Source: a virus. Taken from it: a stretch of DNA of 39,015 bases. The notes beneath the pieces were generated by a model. That model was not told the origin of the DNA and made no database searches. It saw nothing but the letters and a program-made list of their open reading frames with translations. How positions within the stretch are numbered: position 1 is the stretch's first letter; each line of letters begins with the position of its first letter. A program made the position numbers and the translations under genes. Positions 30,428-37,909 of the stretch are shown piece by piece. The DNA is taken from positions 1-39,015 of the IMG/VR virus record IMGVR_UViG_3300012168_000002. One strand, written 5' to 3'.

Positions 30428-31198
30428 TTATTCGTAAAAAACTTTGTCTGGCAACCCTACTCTTTTTGTAATTTTAAATCCATTCTTTTCTTCTACTCGT
30501 TTAAGACTTTCCGCTACATCTTTTCTAGTAGCGAACACATCTCCATGACTTTTAAGTCTCTGGTTAATGTATATATCGTGTGTGTCCTTTAGAGCTTCTC
30601 GCATAATCTCTCGATCAATGTCTCCGTGCCATTCACCTCTAAAGTGTTTGACTAGGTTCATGTAGGGTTTAAACTTTGTGAGTATTTGCCCTTCCATTCC
30701 TTCAGTGTCGCACTTTAGTAAATCTATTTGCGGAAATTCGTATCTGTCTATTATCTCTTTAAGTGTTGAAGCTGGTACTTGGATTTGACCGACCTTTTCT
30801 GAACCCATTTTTTCAAACAAATCCCACCTAAAGTTTCCGTCTACATGGCCATTCCCCTCCCATTTACAAATGTTAAATGTTACTTCTTTTCGATCATCTC
30901 CGATTATCGCTTCTTGGATATAAGTAAGTTTATTGCCTGTATTCCTTCTAGCATATTCTAGTAATTCTGGCTCTGGCTCACAAACTAGAATTTTAGCGTT
31001 AGGGAAGTAGTGGTTAAACTGCCAGGAAGCTGTGCCTACATTTGCCCCTAAGTCTACAATATAATTTATATCCTTGTCGTAATCAGCAAGCTCCTTAACT
31101 TTGTACTCGTCTTCTTCTATTACCGCAGTATAGTGGGCTTTAGTAGTCAGTTCTAGCTTCTTGTTGTAATCAAAATCTTTGTTTTCTTCTAGTTTCAT
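30428..31198 (-). CDS. FkbM-family SAM methyltransferase
   Basis: 256 aa with the class I SAM-binding loop VDLGANVG (residues 48-55), acidic second motif (ILVCEPEPELLEYARRN) and the FkbM signature IDLLKCDTEGMEGQIL (~158-173). FkbM enzymes O-methylate sugars or polyketides; in a phage glycan cassette, sugar capping is the likely role. Starts directly after the 50-aa gene (TGGTAAAATG). Confidence 0.85.
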   Translation of the reverse strand: MKLEENKDFDYNKKLELTTKAHYTAVIEEDEYKVKELADYDKDINYIVDLGANVGTASWQFNHYFPNAKILVCEPEPELLEYARRNTGNKLTYIQEAIIGDDRKEVTFNICKWEGNGHVDGNFRWDLFEKMGSEKVGQIQVPASTLKEIIDRYEFPQIDLLKCDTEGMEGQILTKFKPYMNLVKHFRGEWHGDIDREIMREALKDTHDIYINQRLKSHGDVFATRKDVAESLKRVEEKNGFKITKRVGLPDKVFYE

Positions 31199-31199
31199 T

Positions 31200-31352
31200 T
31201 TACCAATATCTATATTTTATTAACTTATGAACTAAATTTTCTTTATACCCACAACGACTACAAGTTGAAATTAAGTCTTTAATGAAGAAGTCGGGAGGTC
31301 GTGATATATTTCCAACCTCATGTCCAAATAACCAACAAATTATCTTTTTCAT
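31200..31352 (-). CDS. Small CxxC protein, 50 aa
   Basis: ATG 31352 overlaps the HNH stop (ATGA), TAA at 31200. MKKIICWLFGHEVGNISRPP then CSRCGYKENLVHKLIKYRYW: an N-terminal amphipathic stretch and one zinc-knuckle-like CxxC. A similar arrangement (CLKGFHDWS..., CGNC) appears in the 103-aa gene at 32889. Function unknown. Confidence 0.6.
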   Translation of the reverse strand: MKKIICWLFGHEVGNISRPPDFFIKDLISTCSRCGYKENLVHKLIKYRYW

Positions 31353-31975
31353 CTCGTTTCTTCAACTAGCTTTTTAAAGTATGGCGACAATCTTTTTTCC
31401 TCATTATATTCTCGTGGGTGGTGGAAATGGCACAGGGTTATACCATTATTGATGTCGTATCTTAATTCTGGATATTCTCGCCAAGTTAAAATATGATGTG
31501 CTTCTAGTCCACCTTTACAATCTTTGTTATCAATCCTGCATTTCTTATCTCTTTTCTTAACAGCCCTTATCCAGTAAATACTAGTAGTGCTTTTGCGTCC
31601 TTCGCCACTTAATTTTGTTCTATCTTTTATCCAATTAGGATTATTTTCTTTTTTAAAATCTATATGCTCTCTACAAGTCTTTGCAGTATAGCTTGTTAAA
31701 GACTTCCCACATTTTAAACATTTTGGTAATCCCCCTTTCCATTGATAAGCATTTTCCCCAGACAACTCTGGACGTTTTTTACCTTTCCAAATTCTTGAAC
31801 TGCTAATAGCAAGTTTCTTTCTGCTTTCTTCTGTTAGATAACTTAGATGACCCTTCTGAAAACCTTGACTTGGTTTCATTTTTCTACCCAGATTTACTGT
31901 GCTTCCTTTTTGAAATCCATTCTTCCTTGAGATAGCATTGTGATATTCAGTTCTTTTGTAGTGTCCTGTTGGCAT
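31349..31975 (-). CDS. HNH homing endonuclease, 208 aa
   Basis: N-terminal repeats (FQKGSTVNLGRKMKPSQGFQ, FQKGHLSYLTEESRKKLAIS, the latter NUMOD3-like), NAYQWKGG, a zinc ribbon (CLKC), NNPNWIKD, then an HNH core with CRIDNKDC, EAHHILTW and ITLCHFHH. Inserted between a glycosyltransferase gene and the 50-aa gene. No SD; extended -10 6 nt before ATG. Confidence 0.9.
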   Translation of the reverse strand: MPTGHYKRTEYHNAISRKNGFQKGSTVNLGRKMKPSQGFQKGHLSYLTEESRKKLAISSSRIWKGKKRPELSGENAYQWKGGLPKCLKCGKSLTSYTAKTCREHIDFKKENNPNWIKDRTKLSGEGRKSTTSIYWIRAVKKRDKKCRIDNKDCKGGLEAHHILTWREYPELRYDINNGITLCHFHHPREYNEEKRLSPYFKKLVEETR

Positions 31976-31981
31976 AAGGTT

Positions 31982-31987
31982 ATTATA
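31982..31987 (-). promoter_or_regulatory. Extended -10 promoter of HNH gene (leaderless)
   Basis: Minus strand TGC-TATAAT, AACCTT, ATG 31975. Located in the 18-bp gap after the upstream glycosyltransferase stop. Confidence 0.6.
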
Positions 31988-31993
31988 GCATAG

Positions 31994-32905
31994 TTAATAT
32001 GTTATTGCTTCGTAGAACTTGAGGTGAACATCACCTGTAGCTTCCAAATAGGGTCTCTGGGTATGGTAGGCGTAGTGAACAAATAAACTATCTCCGCATA
32101 GGAAGTTAGGTCGCTTTAATTCTTCGGCAATTTGGTACGCAAGTTGTGGTTCTTCGATATACCCAGGACTTACTTTGTCTTTGCCCCACCAAGCAATACA
32201 GCAAATAGAGAATCGCTGGTACTCATCAAGGAGTTTACTTGGGTTGTAGTAGGCATTTAGGCTTCCTTCTTGATAACGCTTTTTAAATGTGTTGTGAATA
32301 TGGTCGATTAGTCTGCCATCAGTGTAGTTAAACGGGTCTAGGTACGCATAGTCTGGTTCAGCCTTGTTGTATCTTTTGACCTTGCCTGCTTCTACACTTA
32401 AAGCTCCGTTCTCTTGATGCCACGAAGTCCAAATCGTGCTGTTTATTATGTTGGGGTAAATCACAAAAGCATCAGGATTGTCTATTCGTGCTTTGCAGAT
32501 TTTCTCTATTGCGTCATCAGCCGCCCACACTATATCGTCATCAAACCTTATGTAAATTGTGTCATCATCGTGAGTATTGGCAAAGAATAGGTGAGTCTGC
32601 AAAGCATTGTAGCTATACATATTTCCTAAGTTTATTGCTTGTTCTACCCCAGGTGGTTTATATACACCTGTTTGGATGGGTTCGCCTATTCTATAAATCT
32701 TTACTTGTGGATGTTCTCTCTCCATGCTTTCAAGATAGGCAATGTCGCTAAAGTTAGTCGTATTTTGCCAGAGTTGCCAGTGGTCGACTAAGCCTTCCGT
32801 CATTTTGCGGTAAATGTGCTTCTTAAATATCTTTAAATACTTCTCCCTACCAGATGGAGTTACCACACAAACTTTAAATTCTTTGCCTTTATATTTTATT
32901 GACAT
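31994..32905 (-). CDS. GT-A glycosyltransferase, 303 aa
   Basis: I take ATG 32905 (MSIKYKGKEFKVCVVTPSGR), 17 bp inside the upstream gene, over the farther start. Residues 122-124 give the metal-binding DDD in YIRFDDDIVW; upstream strands and AINLGNMYSYNALQ are typical of GT-A enzymes. Part of the glycan cassette; the acceptor is unknown. Confidence 0.75.
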   Translation of the reverse strand: MSIKYKGKEFKVCVVTPSGREKYLKIFKKHIYRKMTEGLVDHWQLWQNTTNFSDIAYLESMEREHPQVKIYRIGEPIQTGVYKPPGVEQAINLGNMYSYNALQTHLFFANTHDDDTIYIRFDDDIVWAADDAIEKICKARIDNPDAFVIYPNIINSTIWTSWHQENGALSVEAGKVKRYNKAEPDYAYLDPFNYTDGRLIDHIHNTFKKRYQEGSLNAYYNPSKLLDEYQRFSICCIAWWGKDKVSPGYIEEPQLAYQIAEELKRPNFLCGDSLFVHYAYHTQRPYLEATGDVHLKFYEAITY

Positions 32906-33200
32906 ATTCTTTTGCGTTAGTTTGTTTTTCTCCATCATTGAATAATCTTGATTCTGGCATTTCAATATGGCAATTCCAGCAATGGCGGTAACTATATAAT
33001 CTTTCACTTTTTTGTTTCATCCTTTCCATTTCAGCACAATTGCCGCAGCTCATTGAACTCCAATCACTCCAATCATGAAACCCTTTTAAACAAGTTATAT
33101 CCTTCTTTAACCCCCTAATGACCGAACCAAGGATAATAGCGTCATGATTTATTGCCTCACTTACCCATTTCCTAATGATTTTTAAAATCCAGTCTCTCAT
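32889..33200 (-). CDS. Cys-rich small protein, 103 aa
   Basis: Overlaps the SAM-fold gene upstream (ATGA) and the glycosyltransferase downstream. Contains several Cys/His motifs (CLKGFHDWSDWSSMSCGNC, HCWNCHIEMPES) and a helical N-terminus (RDWILKIIRKWVSEAIN). Likely metal-binding. Unknown function. Confidence 0.7.
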   Translation of the reverse strand: MRDWILKIIRKWVSEAINHDAIILGSVIRGLKKDITCLKGFHDWSDWSSMSCGNCAEMERMKQKSERLYSYRHCWNCHIEMPESRLFNDGEKQTNAKEYVNKI

Positions 33201-33928
33201 TTTCTTTTGTAATCAAAATCTCCTGCCTTAATAAATTTAGCACTCTCTTTGTCTTGTGGCTTCATCCAAGGAGCTGTTGCACCGTACTTCAATTCCAATG
33301 GAGTGAACTTGCGAGCTATGGAGAGACCACAACGATAAGGTAAGTGTAGCCCATGAACATCTTTAGTTGTTCCTAGATTAAGTATATCATATCCCATCTC
33401 TTTAAAGTCGTTTACTAATTGCCGTTCTGGTGGACAGAATACCCAGCCTCCTTCGACCTCGTAGGATATGTTGGGATAACCTAAAGCATCTTCAGTTGGT
33501 AAAAGATTAGTATCGTGGAAAGCAAAGATAGTTCTATCAGTTATGATTCCTGCTCTCTTAAGATTCTGAAATGCACACAGGGAAGCCTCATATGCGTGGC
33601 AATCAAAGAACAAAAGGTCAATCGGTTCGTTTCCAAAGTCTTCGGGAGTTACATCTGCTACGTTCTTGGTAATGATGATATGATTTTCAGCTTGCTTTGG
33701 AGTTACTCCTTCAACTCCCCAGTCCACAGTATAAACTGTGCCAATATTGCCTATCGCTTCACAGAAGTTTTTAGCACCATACCCCCAAACACCTCCAAAT
33801 TCTACAATTCTTTTAATACGAGTTACCCTTACCAAAGCAAAGAATAGTAACGCTTCATCATCTTGAATAGGCCCAGGGATATTCTGGTCATCTGATTGCG
33901 TTAAATGATTCAAGTTATAGACTACCAT
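33197..33928 (-). CDS. Class I methyltransferase-fold protein (Methyltransf_24-like)
   Basis: 243 aa: SAM-pocket strand KRIVEFGGVWGYGAKNFCEA, acidic VYTVDWGVEG, and DLLFFDCHAYEASLCAFQNL with TDRTIFAFHDTNLLPTEDAL, the order of Methyltransf_24 / cephalosporin-hydroxylase-like proteins. In this cassette, sugar or fatty-acyl O-methylation is plausible. ATGA junction with the 103-aa gene. Confidence 0.7.
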   Translation of the reverse strand: MVVYNLNHLTQSDDQNIPGPIQDDEALLFFALVRVTRIKRIVEFGGVWGYGAKNFCEAIGNIGTVYTVDWGVEGVTPKQAENHIIITKNVADVTPEDFGNEPIDLLFFDCHAYEASLCAFQNLKRAGIITDRTIFAFHDTNLLPTEDALGYPNISYEVEGGWVFCPPERQLVNDFKEMGYDILNLGTTKDVHGLHLPYRCGLSIARKFTPLELKYGATAPWMKPQDKESAKFIKAGDFDYKRK

Positions 33929-34835
33929 TTGTTAATTCAAACCAAGCCTTAGTTTTCCCTCTAAACTCATCAAACCACGGATGTCCTTTGTAGTTCTCTG
34001 GGTCTTTGTAAAATTCCTCTCCATGAAGAATGCCGACCGCTTCCTTGGCTAGAGAAGTGAACACATTGCTTGCTCTTAAATGATTAACTCTGGCAAAACC
34101 AGATACGATTCCCCAATTTAGCTCTGCAAACTTTTTAATTACCATAACCCCCATGAAAATGTCATCCCATCTTTCTGCCCCCTTGAACTGTCCCACCGGT
34201 GCAAAGTAAATATAGGGCAAAGCTTCTCTTCTAAACATAACGTTCATTCCGCAAATTGGAGCATAGATTCCTTTTGGTAAGATGCCTCTGTAGTAGTCAG
34301 GCTTAAACTCTTTTGAGATTAAAAGTTGTGTAGGTGCATCATAATCAGGCACAGACTCCCACACTCCATGAGAAAGCATCACTGGTGCTTCGTCTCGCAC
34401 TCCATAAGGAAAACCCCTCATATAAGCATTAGTCGAAGTAGAAAGCCAAGAGATAGGCACTTTACGCTTAAGTTGATCTATGTGGTCTTGAATAGGGTCG
34501 CCTATTGGAAAACAATCATCATCGGTAGTAAAAATATACTCCACAGCAGGCAAGTGTTTCGCTATGTATAAAAATCCTAGTTGTCTACAACCTGCACAAA
34601 ATTTTGAAACTAAATCAGTTGGGTCAAGTTCTTCCTTTGTTTTTTCTACGTTCTCTAAAATCACTTCAGCATGAACACTAGCAGGGGTATGGATTAATCT
34701 CTGATTTTCTCCGTCAATTACTAAAATAAATTCTACGTTATGTTTATCGAATACGGGTTGCCATGCCTTCATAAAAGTTGGCATTGCATCTTTTCTTATA
34801 GTCGGAACTACCACCGCAATATTACTCATAGCCAA
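33915..34835 (-). CDS. GT75 family protein (reversibly glycosylated polypeptide / UDP-arabinopyranose mutase-like)
   Basis: 306 aa with the characteristic run of RGP/UAM motifs: an N-terminal VVPTIRKDAMPTFMKAW, DLVSKFCAGCRQLGFLYIA, TTDDDCFP (DDD 105-107), RGFPYGVRDEAPVMLSHGVW, VPDYDAPTQL, PICGMNVMFRREALP and RWDDIFMGVM. In plants these proteins interconvert UDP-arabinopyranose and UDP-arabinofuranose and autoglycosylate. I know this family mainly from plants and some prokaryotes; a phage copy is unusual. It is encoded right after the SDR and nucleotidyltransferase genes, so a nucleotide-sugar role is likely. Whether it is a mutase or another glycosyltransferase cannot be told from sequence alone. 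Confidence 0.82.
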   Translation of the reverse strand: MAMSNIAVVVPTIRKDAMPTFMKAWQPVFDKHNVEFILVIDGENQRLIHTPASVHAEVILENVEKTKEELDPTDLVSKFCAGCRQLGFLYIAKHLPAVEYIFTTDDDCFPIGDPIQDHIDQLKRKVPISWLSTSTNAYMRGFPYGVRDEAPVMLSHGVWESVPDYDAPTQLLISKEFKPDYYRGILPKGIYAPICGMNVMFRREALPYIYFAPVGQFKGAERWDDIFMGVMVIKKFAELNWGIVSGFARVNHLRASNVFTSLAKEAVGILHGEEFYKDPENYKGHPWFDEFRGKTKAWFELTNGSL

Positions 34836-35845
34836 TGTTTGTTTTCTGGGCGAAGTGTCCAGTTTATTGTTTTTAATAAACTTTCTTCAAAATCTATTGG
34901 GTAAGTAAACCCCGCATTTTTTAATTTACTGCCATCTAGGCGATAGGCAAGGTCATGACCAGGCCTAGAAGAATGGAAGCTAATTAACTCTACCTTAGCT
35001 TCTTTCCCCATTAACCTACCTATCATTCGTGCAAAATCATCATTTGCAATCTCCATATCTCCGACAATATTCCAGCAACCAAGTGAAGCATCGATTTTGT
35101 CTAAATTCTCATTTGTATTTGAAATTATAAATTCTAGTGCTTGAGCTATGTTTCGTGCGTGAAGGTAATGCCTAGTCCCTGATTTGGTTAAATCCTCATT
35201 GGCGTGTATCTGTATCACTTCATCATTTAAAATTTTGCGTATGCAAATTGGTACAAACTTTTCAGGATGTTGCCGTTCACCAATTATATTCATCGAATTG
35301 GTGATGTTGATTCTCAGGCCATAAGTATTAGCATAAGCTCGACAAATGGCTTCTTGAGCATCTTTACTAGCTGAATACGGATTACCAGAGTTATGTCTAT
35401 CTCCTTCTTTATAAGCAACACCGTCTTCAGCAGTTCCATAACACTCATCAGTTGAAAACTGTAAAAATAGTTCTGGCTTTACTTCACGAGTAAACTTGAG
35501 CATATTAAGCACCACTTTTACATTATTTAAAATAAAAGCATCAGGATCAGTAATGCTTCTATCAACATGAGAATCTGAAGCTAGGTTTAGAATTATGTCT
35601 ACCTTACCAATCCTTTCTATTAAATCAGGGGTAATGGGAGCTTCTAGGTCGTGAGTGATTATTGTTACTCTATCTCGATATTTTATAAAATTTTCATCCT
35701 CAGCTACCCTTATCGGAACTCCTTTGTGAGACCAACTTGCAATACCAATAATTTCATGGTTAGTGTTCTTTAAAAAATGAGACATCACATGAGAGCCAAC
35801 GAAACCCGAAATCCCCGTCAAAAGTATCCTTTTTTTATTTTGCAT
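34826..35845 (-). CDS. Extended SDR, dTDP-glucose 4,6-dehydratase-like
   Basis: 339 aa with GxxGxxG (GISGFVG, residues 11-17), the SDR Tyr-Lys pair (YSASK, Tyr157/Lys161) and STDECYG (131-137), the Thr-Asp-Glu triad region of RmlB-type dehydratases. NAD-dependent nucleotide-sugar modifying enzyme. ATGC junction with the nucleotidyltransferase gene; overlaps the GT75 gene by 10 bp. Substrate base (dTDP, UDP, CDP) is undecided. Confidence 0.9.
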   Translation of the reverse strand: MQNKKRILLTGISGFVGSHVMSHFLKNTNHEIIGIASWSHKGVPIRVAEDENFIKYRDRVTIITHDLEAPITPDLIERIGKVDIILNLASDSHVDRSITDPDAFILNNVKVVLNMLKFTREVKPELFLQFSTDECYGTAEDGVAYKEGDRHNSGNPYSASKDAQEAICRAYANTYGLRINITNSMNIIGERQHPEKFVPICIRKILNDEVIQIHANEDLTKSGTRHYLHARNIAQALEFIISNTNENLDKIDASLGCWNIVGDMEIANDDFARMIGRLMGKEAKVELISFHSSRPGHDLAYRLDGSKLKNAGFTYPIDFEESLLKTINWTLRPENKHWL

Positions 35846-36248
35846 TTTTTATTCTCTCATGAAGTTCAGTCGTGGAATATGAATGATCCCTATTATTAAA
35901 ATAAACTTTGATTGGCAAGTCAAACCCTGTAAACTTTTTTCCCTGCCAATCCGCCCCAATAATACGAATGTCGGGTTTTACTTCTAAAAGCAATTTATAT
36001 AAATCTTCTTCGGTATCGTAGGTTACTATTTCATCAACATATCTATTTGCCTTGAGTTGGATATACCTCTCATTTAACCTTTGAATGGGTTTGTTTTTCT
36101 TTTTACCTCGATACTCTTCGGGGGTTTCACTAGGGTCATTTTGTAGTCCTACGATAAGCCAATCACACTGTTTTTTTGCTTCTTCTAACATTAAACAATG
36201 CCCCGCATGAGGTAAATCGAAAGCACCGAATGTTATACCTTTTATCAT
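35835..36248 (-). CDS. Cytidylyltransferase-family nucleotidyltransferase
   Basis: 137 aa with HxGH (FGAFDLPHAGH, His14-His17) and a terminal STTE (~125-128), as in TagD/RfaE-type enzymes that activate sugar- or alditol-phosphates with CTP or ATP. Small single-domain enzyme. Overlaps both neighbours, so it is coupled to the SDR. Supplies an activated sugar or glycerol for the cassette. Confidence 0.88.
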   Translation of the reverse strand: MIKGITFGAFDLPHAGHCLMLEEAKKQCDWLIVGLQNDPSETPEEYRGKKKNKPIQRLNERYIQLKANRYVDEIVTYDTEEDLYKLLLEVKPDIRIIGADWQGKKFTGFDLPIKVYFNNRDHSYSTTELHERIKNAK

Positions 36249-36550
36249 TTCAATAAGTCAATTTCATCTTCTAAGATTACCCAGTATTTTACTAGCGCAG
36301 TTGGAACTGTTACTTTCTCAAAAGCCTTCTTAATTATATCGATCTCTGCTTGCTCTAGTTCCAAAGTTTCTTCTGCCTCGTCTAGTTTTCTTTGAAGTCG
36401 CCCTATGACTCTCTTTAGTTGCCCTTCCACGCCTTCCTTATAATGAGAACTTATTGCGTAGGTTATATAGTCAATCGAGAGCGCCACGTTAGAGGTTTTC
36501 TTTTCATCTTCTTCTCTGCGCTTGTAATCTAAATTGAGATTCAAATTCAT
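36245..36550 (-). CDS. Coiled-coil protein, 101 aa, first gene of glycan cassette
   Basis: Helical with a coiled coil at ~60-95 (GRLQRKLDEAEETLELEQAE). Begins NLNLNLDYKRREEDEKK, typical of small phage proteins of unknown role. Preceded by a strong promoter whose -10 ends 8 nt before the ATG. Confidence 0.7.
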   Translation of the reverse strand: MNLNLNLDYKRREEDEKKTSNVALSIDYITYAISSHYKEGVEGQLKRVIGRLQRKLDEAEETLELEQAEIDIIKKAFEKVTVPTALVKYWVILEDEIDLLK

Positions 36551-36558
36551 ATATATAT

Positions 36559-36587
36559 ATTTTAAGTTAATTTATAATTATTGTCAA
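36559..36587 (-). promoter_or_regulatory. Sigma-70 promoter of glycan cassette
   Basis: Minus strand: -35 TTGACA (36582-36587), 17-bp spacer, -10 TAAAAT (36559-36564), then 8 nt (ATATATAT), then ATG 36550. Leaderless or nearly so. Confidence 0.75.
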
Positions 36588-36649
36588 ACATATTTCTCTG
36601 TTGCAAATGGACAATTTCCCTTATTTTGTAGTCTATGTTGAGATTTATT

Positions 36650-36856
36650 TTAATTAAAATTAGTGCTCATAAAAATTACTGTTACTATCATAGCCCAAAA
36701 CCAGTTAAAGAGCAAATACGAAGCAAAGAACACCCCTCCATAAAACGCTATGTGATCCCATCTCATTATACCATCATCTATTCTTTCAAAGAACGCCAAA
36801 TTTTTAATGAAACCCGCCCATACGACTATGATGATTATAAATAATGCTATTTTCAC
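36650..36856 (-). CDS. Two-TM small membrane protein, 68 aa
   Basis: GTG start at 36856 overlapping the preceding stop (GTGA). Two membrane helices (IALFIIIIVVWAGFI; FFASYLLFNWFWAMIVTVIF) around a short polar region. Unknown role; might influence host membrane or superinfection. Confidence 0.7.
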   Translation of the reverse strand: MKIALFIIIIVVWAGFIKNLAFFERIDDGIMRWDHIAFYGGVFFASYLLFNWFWAMIVTVIFMSTNFN

Positions 36857-36999
36857 TTAATTGGATCGTGCTTCTTACAGTACAAATAATTTCCACGCTG
36901 AATCCAGTATATCCCTCTTAAATTCACCCCACATTTAGCGCACAAACTCATCTTGGTGGGGTTAGGCAAAGGTTGGATATAGAGTTTATTCTTTGGCAT
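36853..36999 (-). CDS. Zinc-ribbon-like small protein, 48 aa
   Basis: ATG 36999, TGA overlapping the GTG of the next gene (GTGA). Product has CAKC at ~20-23 and CKKH at ~41-44, giving a probable zinc ribbon (C-x2-C ... C-x2-H). No family named. Confidence 0.65.
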   Translation of the reverse strand: MPKNKLYIQPLPNPTKMSLCAKCGVNLRGIYWIQRGNYLYCKKHDPIK

Positions 37000-37013
37000 C
37001 TTTTAATTTTCTA

Positions 37014-37469
37014 TTAAGCTTGTAATTTTCTCGCCCAATCTTCTAACTTCTCTAATCGAAAGGTCAAAGTTTCTAAGGACAAAGGGTCAGAGAGTTCAGA
37101 GTTACCAAGTTTAGAGGGCTTGCGGAAGCGGAGCGCAGGATTGCCCGCGTCCCAGTCGTTGACGAGCCAGTACCAGAGCAGGACCACCTTGCCAGCGTGC
37201 TCGATGAGATAAGGCACCTCCAGGTACCGGTAGTCGTACTGGACGACAGACTTCCACCCGAAAACATATTTATCTTTAAAATACTTGTTAAATTCTTTTA
37301 AACCAAGCTCTTGTATTTCTTTTAGATTTTCTAAGGTAAGACAATCTTCCAGTAGTCCTTTGGTTTGAAGGTGCTGGTATAAATCATAACCTTTTATGTA
37401 ACCATTCTTTTGTTTAGGATGGTAATATAGTTCTATATCTTTTAAATTTTCTTTAGTGATTTTTCTCAT
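37014..37469 (-). CDS. Phage protein, 151 aa, with GC-rich codon patch
   Basis: Starts MRKITKENLKDIELYYHPKQ after a structured leader. Mixed alpha/beta, Trp/Tyr-rich centre (VVQYDYRYLEVPYLIEHAGK, VVLLWYWLVNDWDAGN) and a coiled C-terminus (LETLTFRLEKLEDWARKL). Positions ~37110-37260 (residues ~70-120) use strikingly GC-rich codons (GCG, CGC, CTC, GAC), unlike the AT-rich ends of the same gene. Not recognised. Confidence 0.7.
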   Translation of the reverse strand: MRKITKENLKDIELYYHPKQKNGYIKGYDLYQHLQTKGLLEDCLTLENLKEIQELGLKEFNKYFKDKYVFGWKSVVQYDYRYLEVPYLIEHAGKVVLLWYWLVNDWDAGNPALRFRKPSKLGNSELSDPLSLETLTFRLEKLEDWARKLQA

Positions 37470-37508
37470 TTCCTTTTTACCTTATCTTAATGTCTCTCTT
37501 TGAAACAT

Positions 37509-37608
37509 GTGCCCCTTTCCTACGTCTATGGCTTTATGATTACTTAGGCGAGGAAGAAATTTTATTAACTCCCTTTATCACTACCGTAGACTGCTAGGAA
37601 AGAGACAC
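37509..37608 (-). promoter_or_regulatory. Long-range hairpin leader RNA (candidate attenuator)
   Basis: In the minus RNA GUGUCUCUUUCCUA pairs with UAGGAAAGGGGCAC (14 bp, two G-U), then GUCUA/UAGAC continue, closing a ~50-nt multibranch interior (AGGGAG/CUUCCU inside). The 5' arm could alternatively pair with AAAGAGAGACA just downstream. An AAGGAGG SD (37614-37620) precedes possible GTG starts, so a short leader peptide could be translated across the 5' arm. Stretch 37470-37618 has no conventional gene. No known class assigned. Confidence 0.5.
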
Positions 37609-37618
37609 ACGTTCCTCC

Positions 37619-37837
37619 TTACTTATTGTCTTTATTAACTAATAAATCCCCCGTATTATTAAATTCATTTCTATACATTATAATGCCACCTTTCTCGTCT
37701 TTTTTCTCGACCAAGGCGAGCTTCCCTTCATCGTTGAATATAAACCCATCATGCTTCAATTCCTCTTTAATCATGGAAACATTAAATTTCGCATTACCGA
37801 TAAATGCCGTCTTAGGGAATGCACGACACAATCCCAA
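37619..37837 (-). CDS. Small phage protein, ~72 aa, uncertain start
   Basis: The listed start is TTG 37837. The coding pattern seems to extend upstream to an ATT with the extra residues IEDIKGKLDFRHNIANSLFL, so the true start may be non-standard. C-terminal part KLALVEKKDEKGGIIMYRNE and TGDLLVNKDNK looks folded. Function unknown. Stop overlaps the AAGGAGG of the next leader. Confidence 0.55.
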   Translation of the reverse strand: MGLCRAFPKTAFIGNAKFNVSMIKEELKHDGFIFNDEGKLALVEKKDEKGGIIMYRNEFNNTGDLLVNKDNK

Positions 37838-37909
37838 AAACAGCGAGTTTGCAATATTGTGCCTAAAATCTAGTTTTCCTTTGATGTCTTCAATATTTCT
37901 TTATTATGG

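Noticed and set aside
717-31975. Group I intron or intein hosting the HNH genes
   Set aside because: Each HNH gene sits between complete genes; neighbours on both sides are intact, so they are free-standing.
37073-37267. 64-aa alternative-frame ORF over the GC-rich patch
   Set aside because: It is a Ser/Thr-rich shadow produced by GC-rich codons in the real frame; no RBS.
37509-37608. tRNA or tmRNA in the gene-free stretch
   Set aside because: No cloverleaf, T-loop or CCA-type acceptor; a single long-range stem instead.
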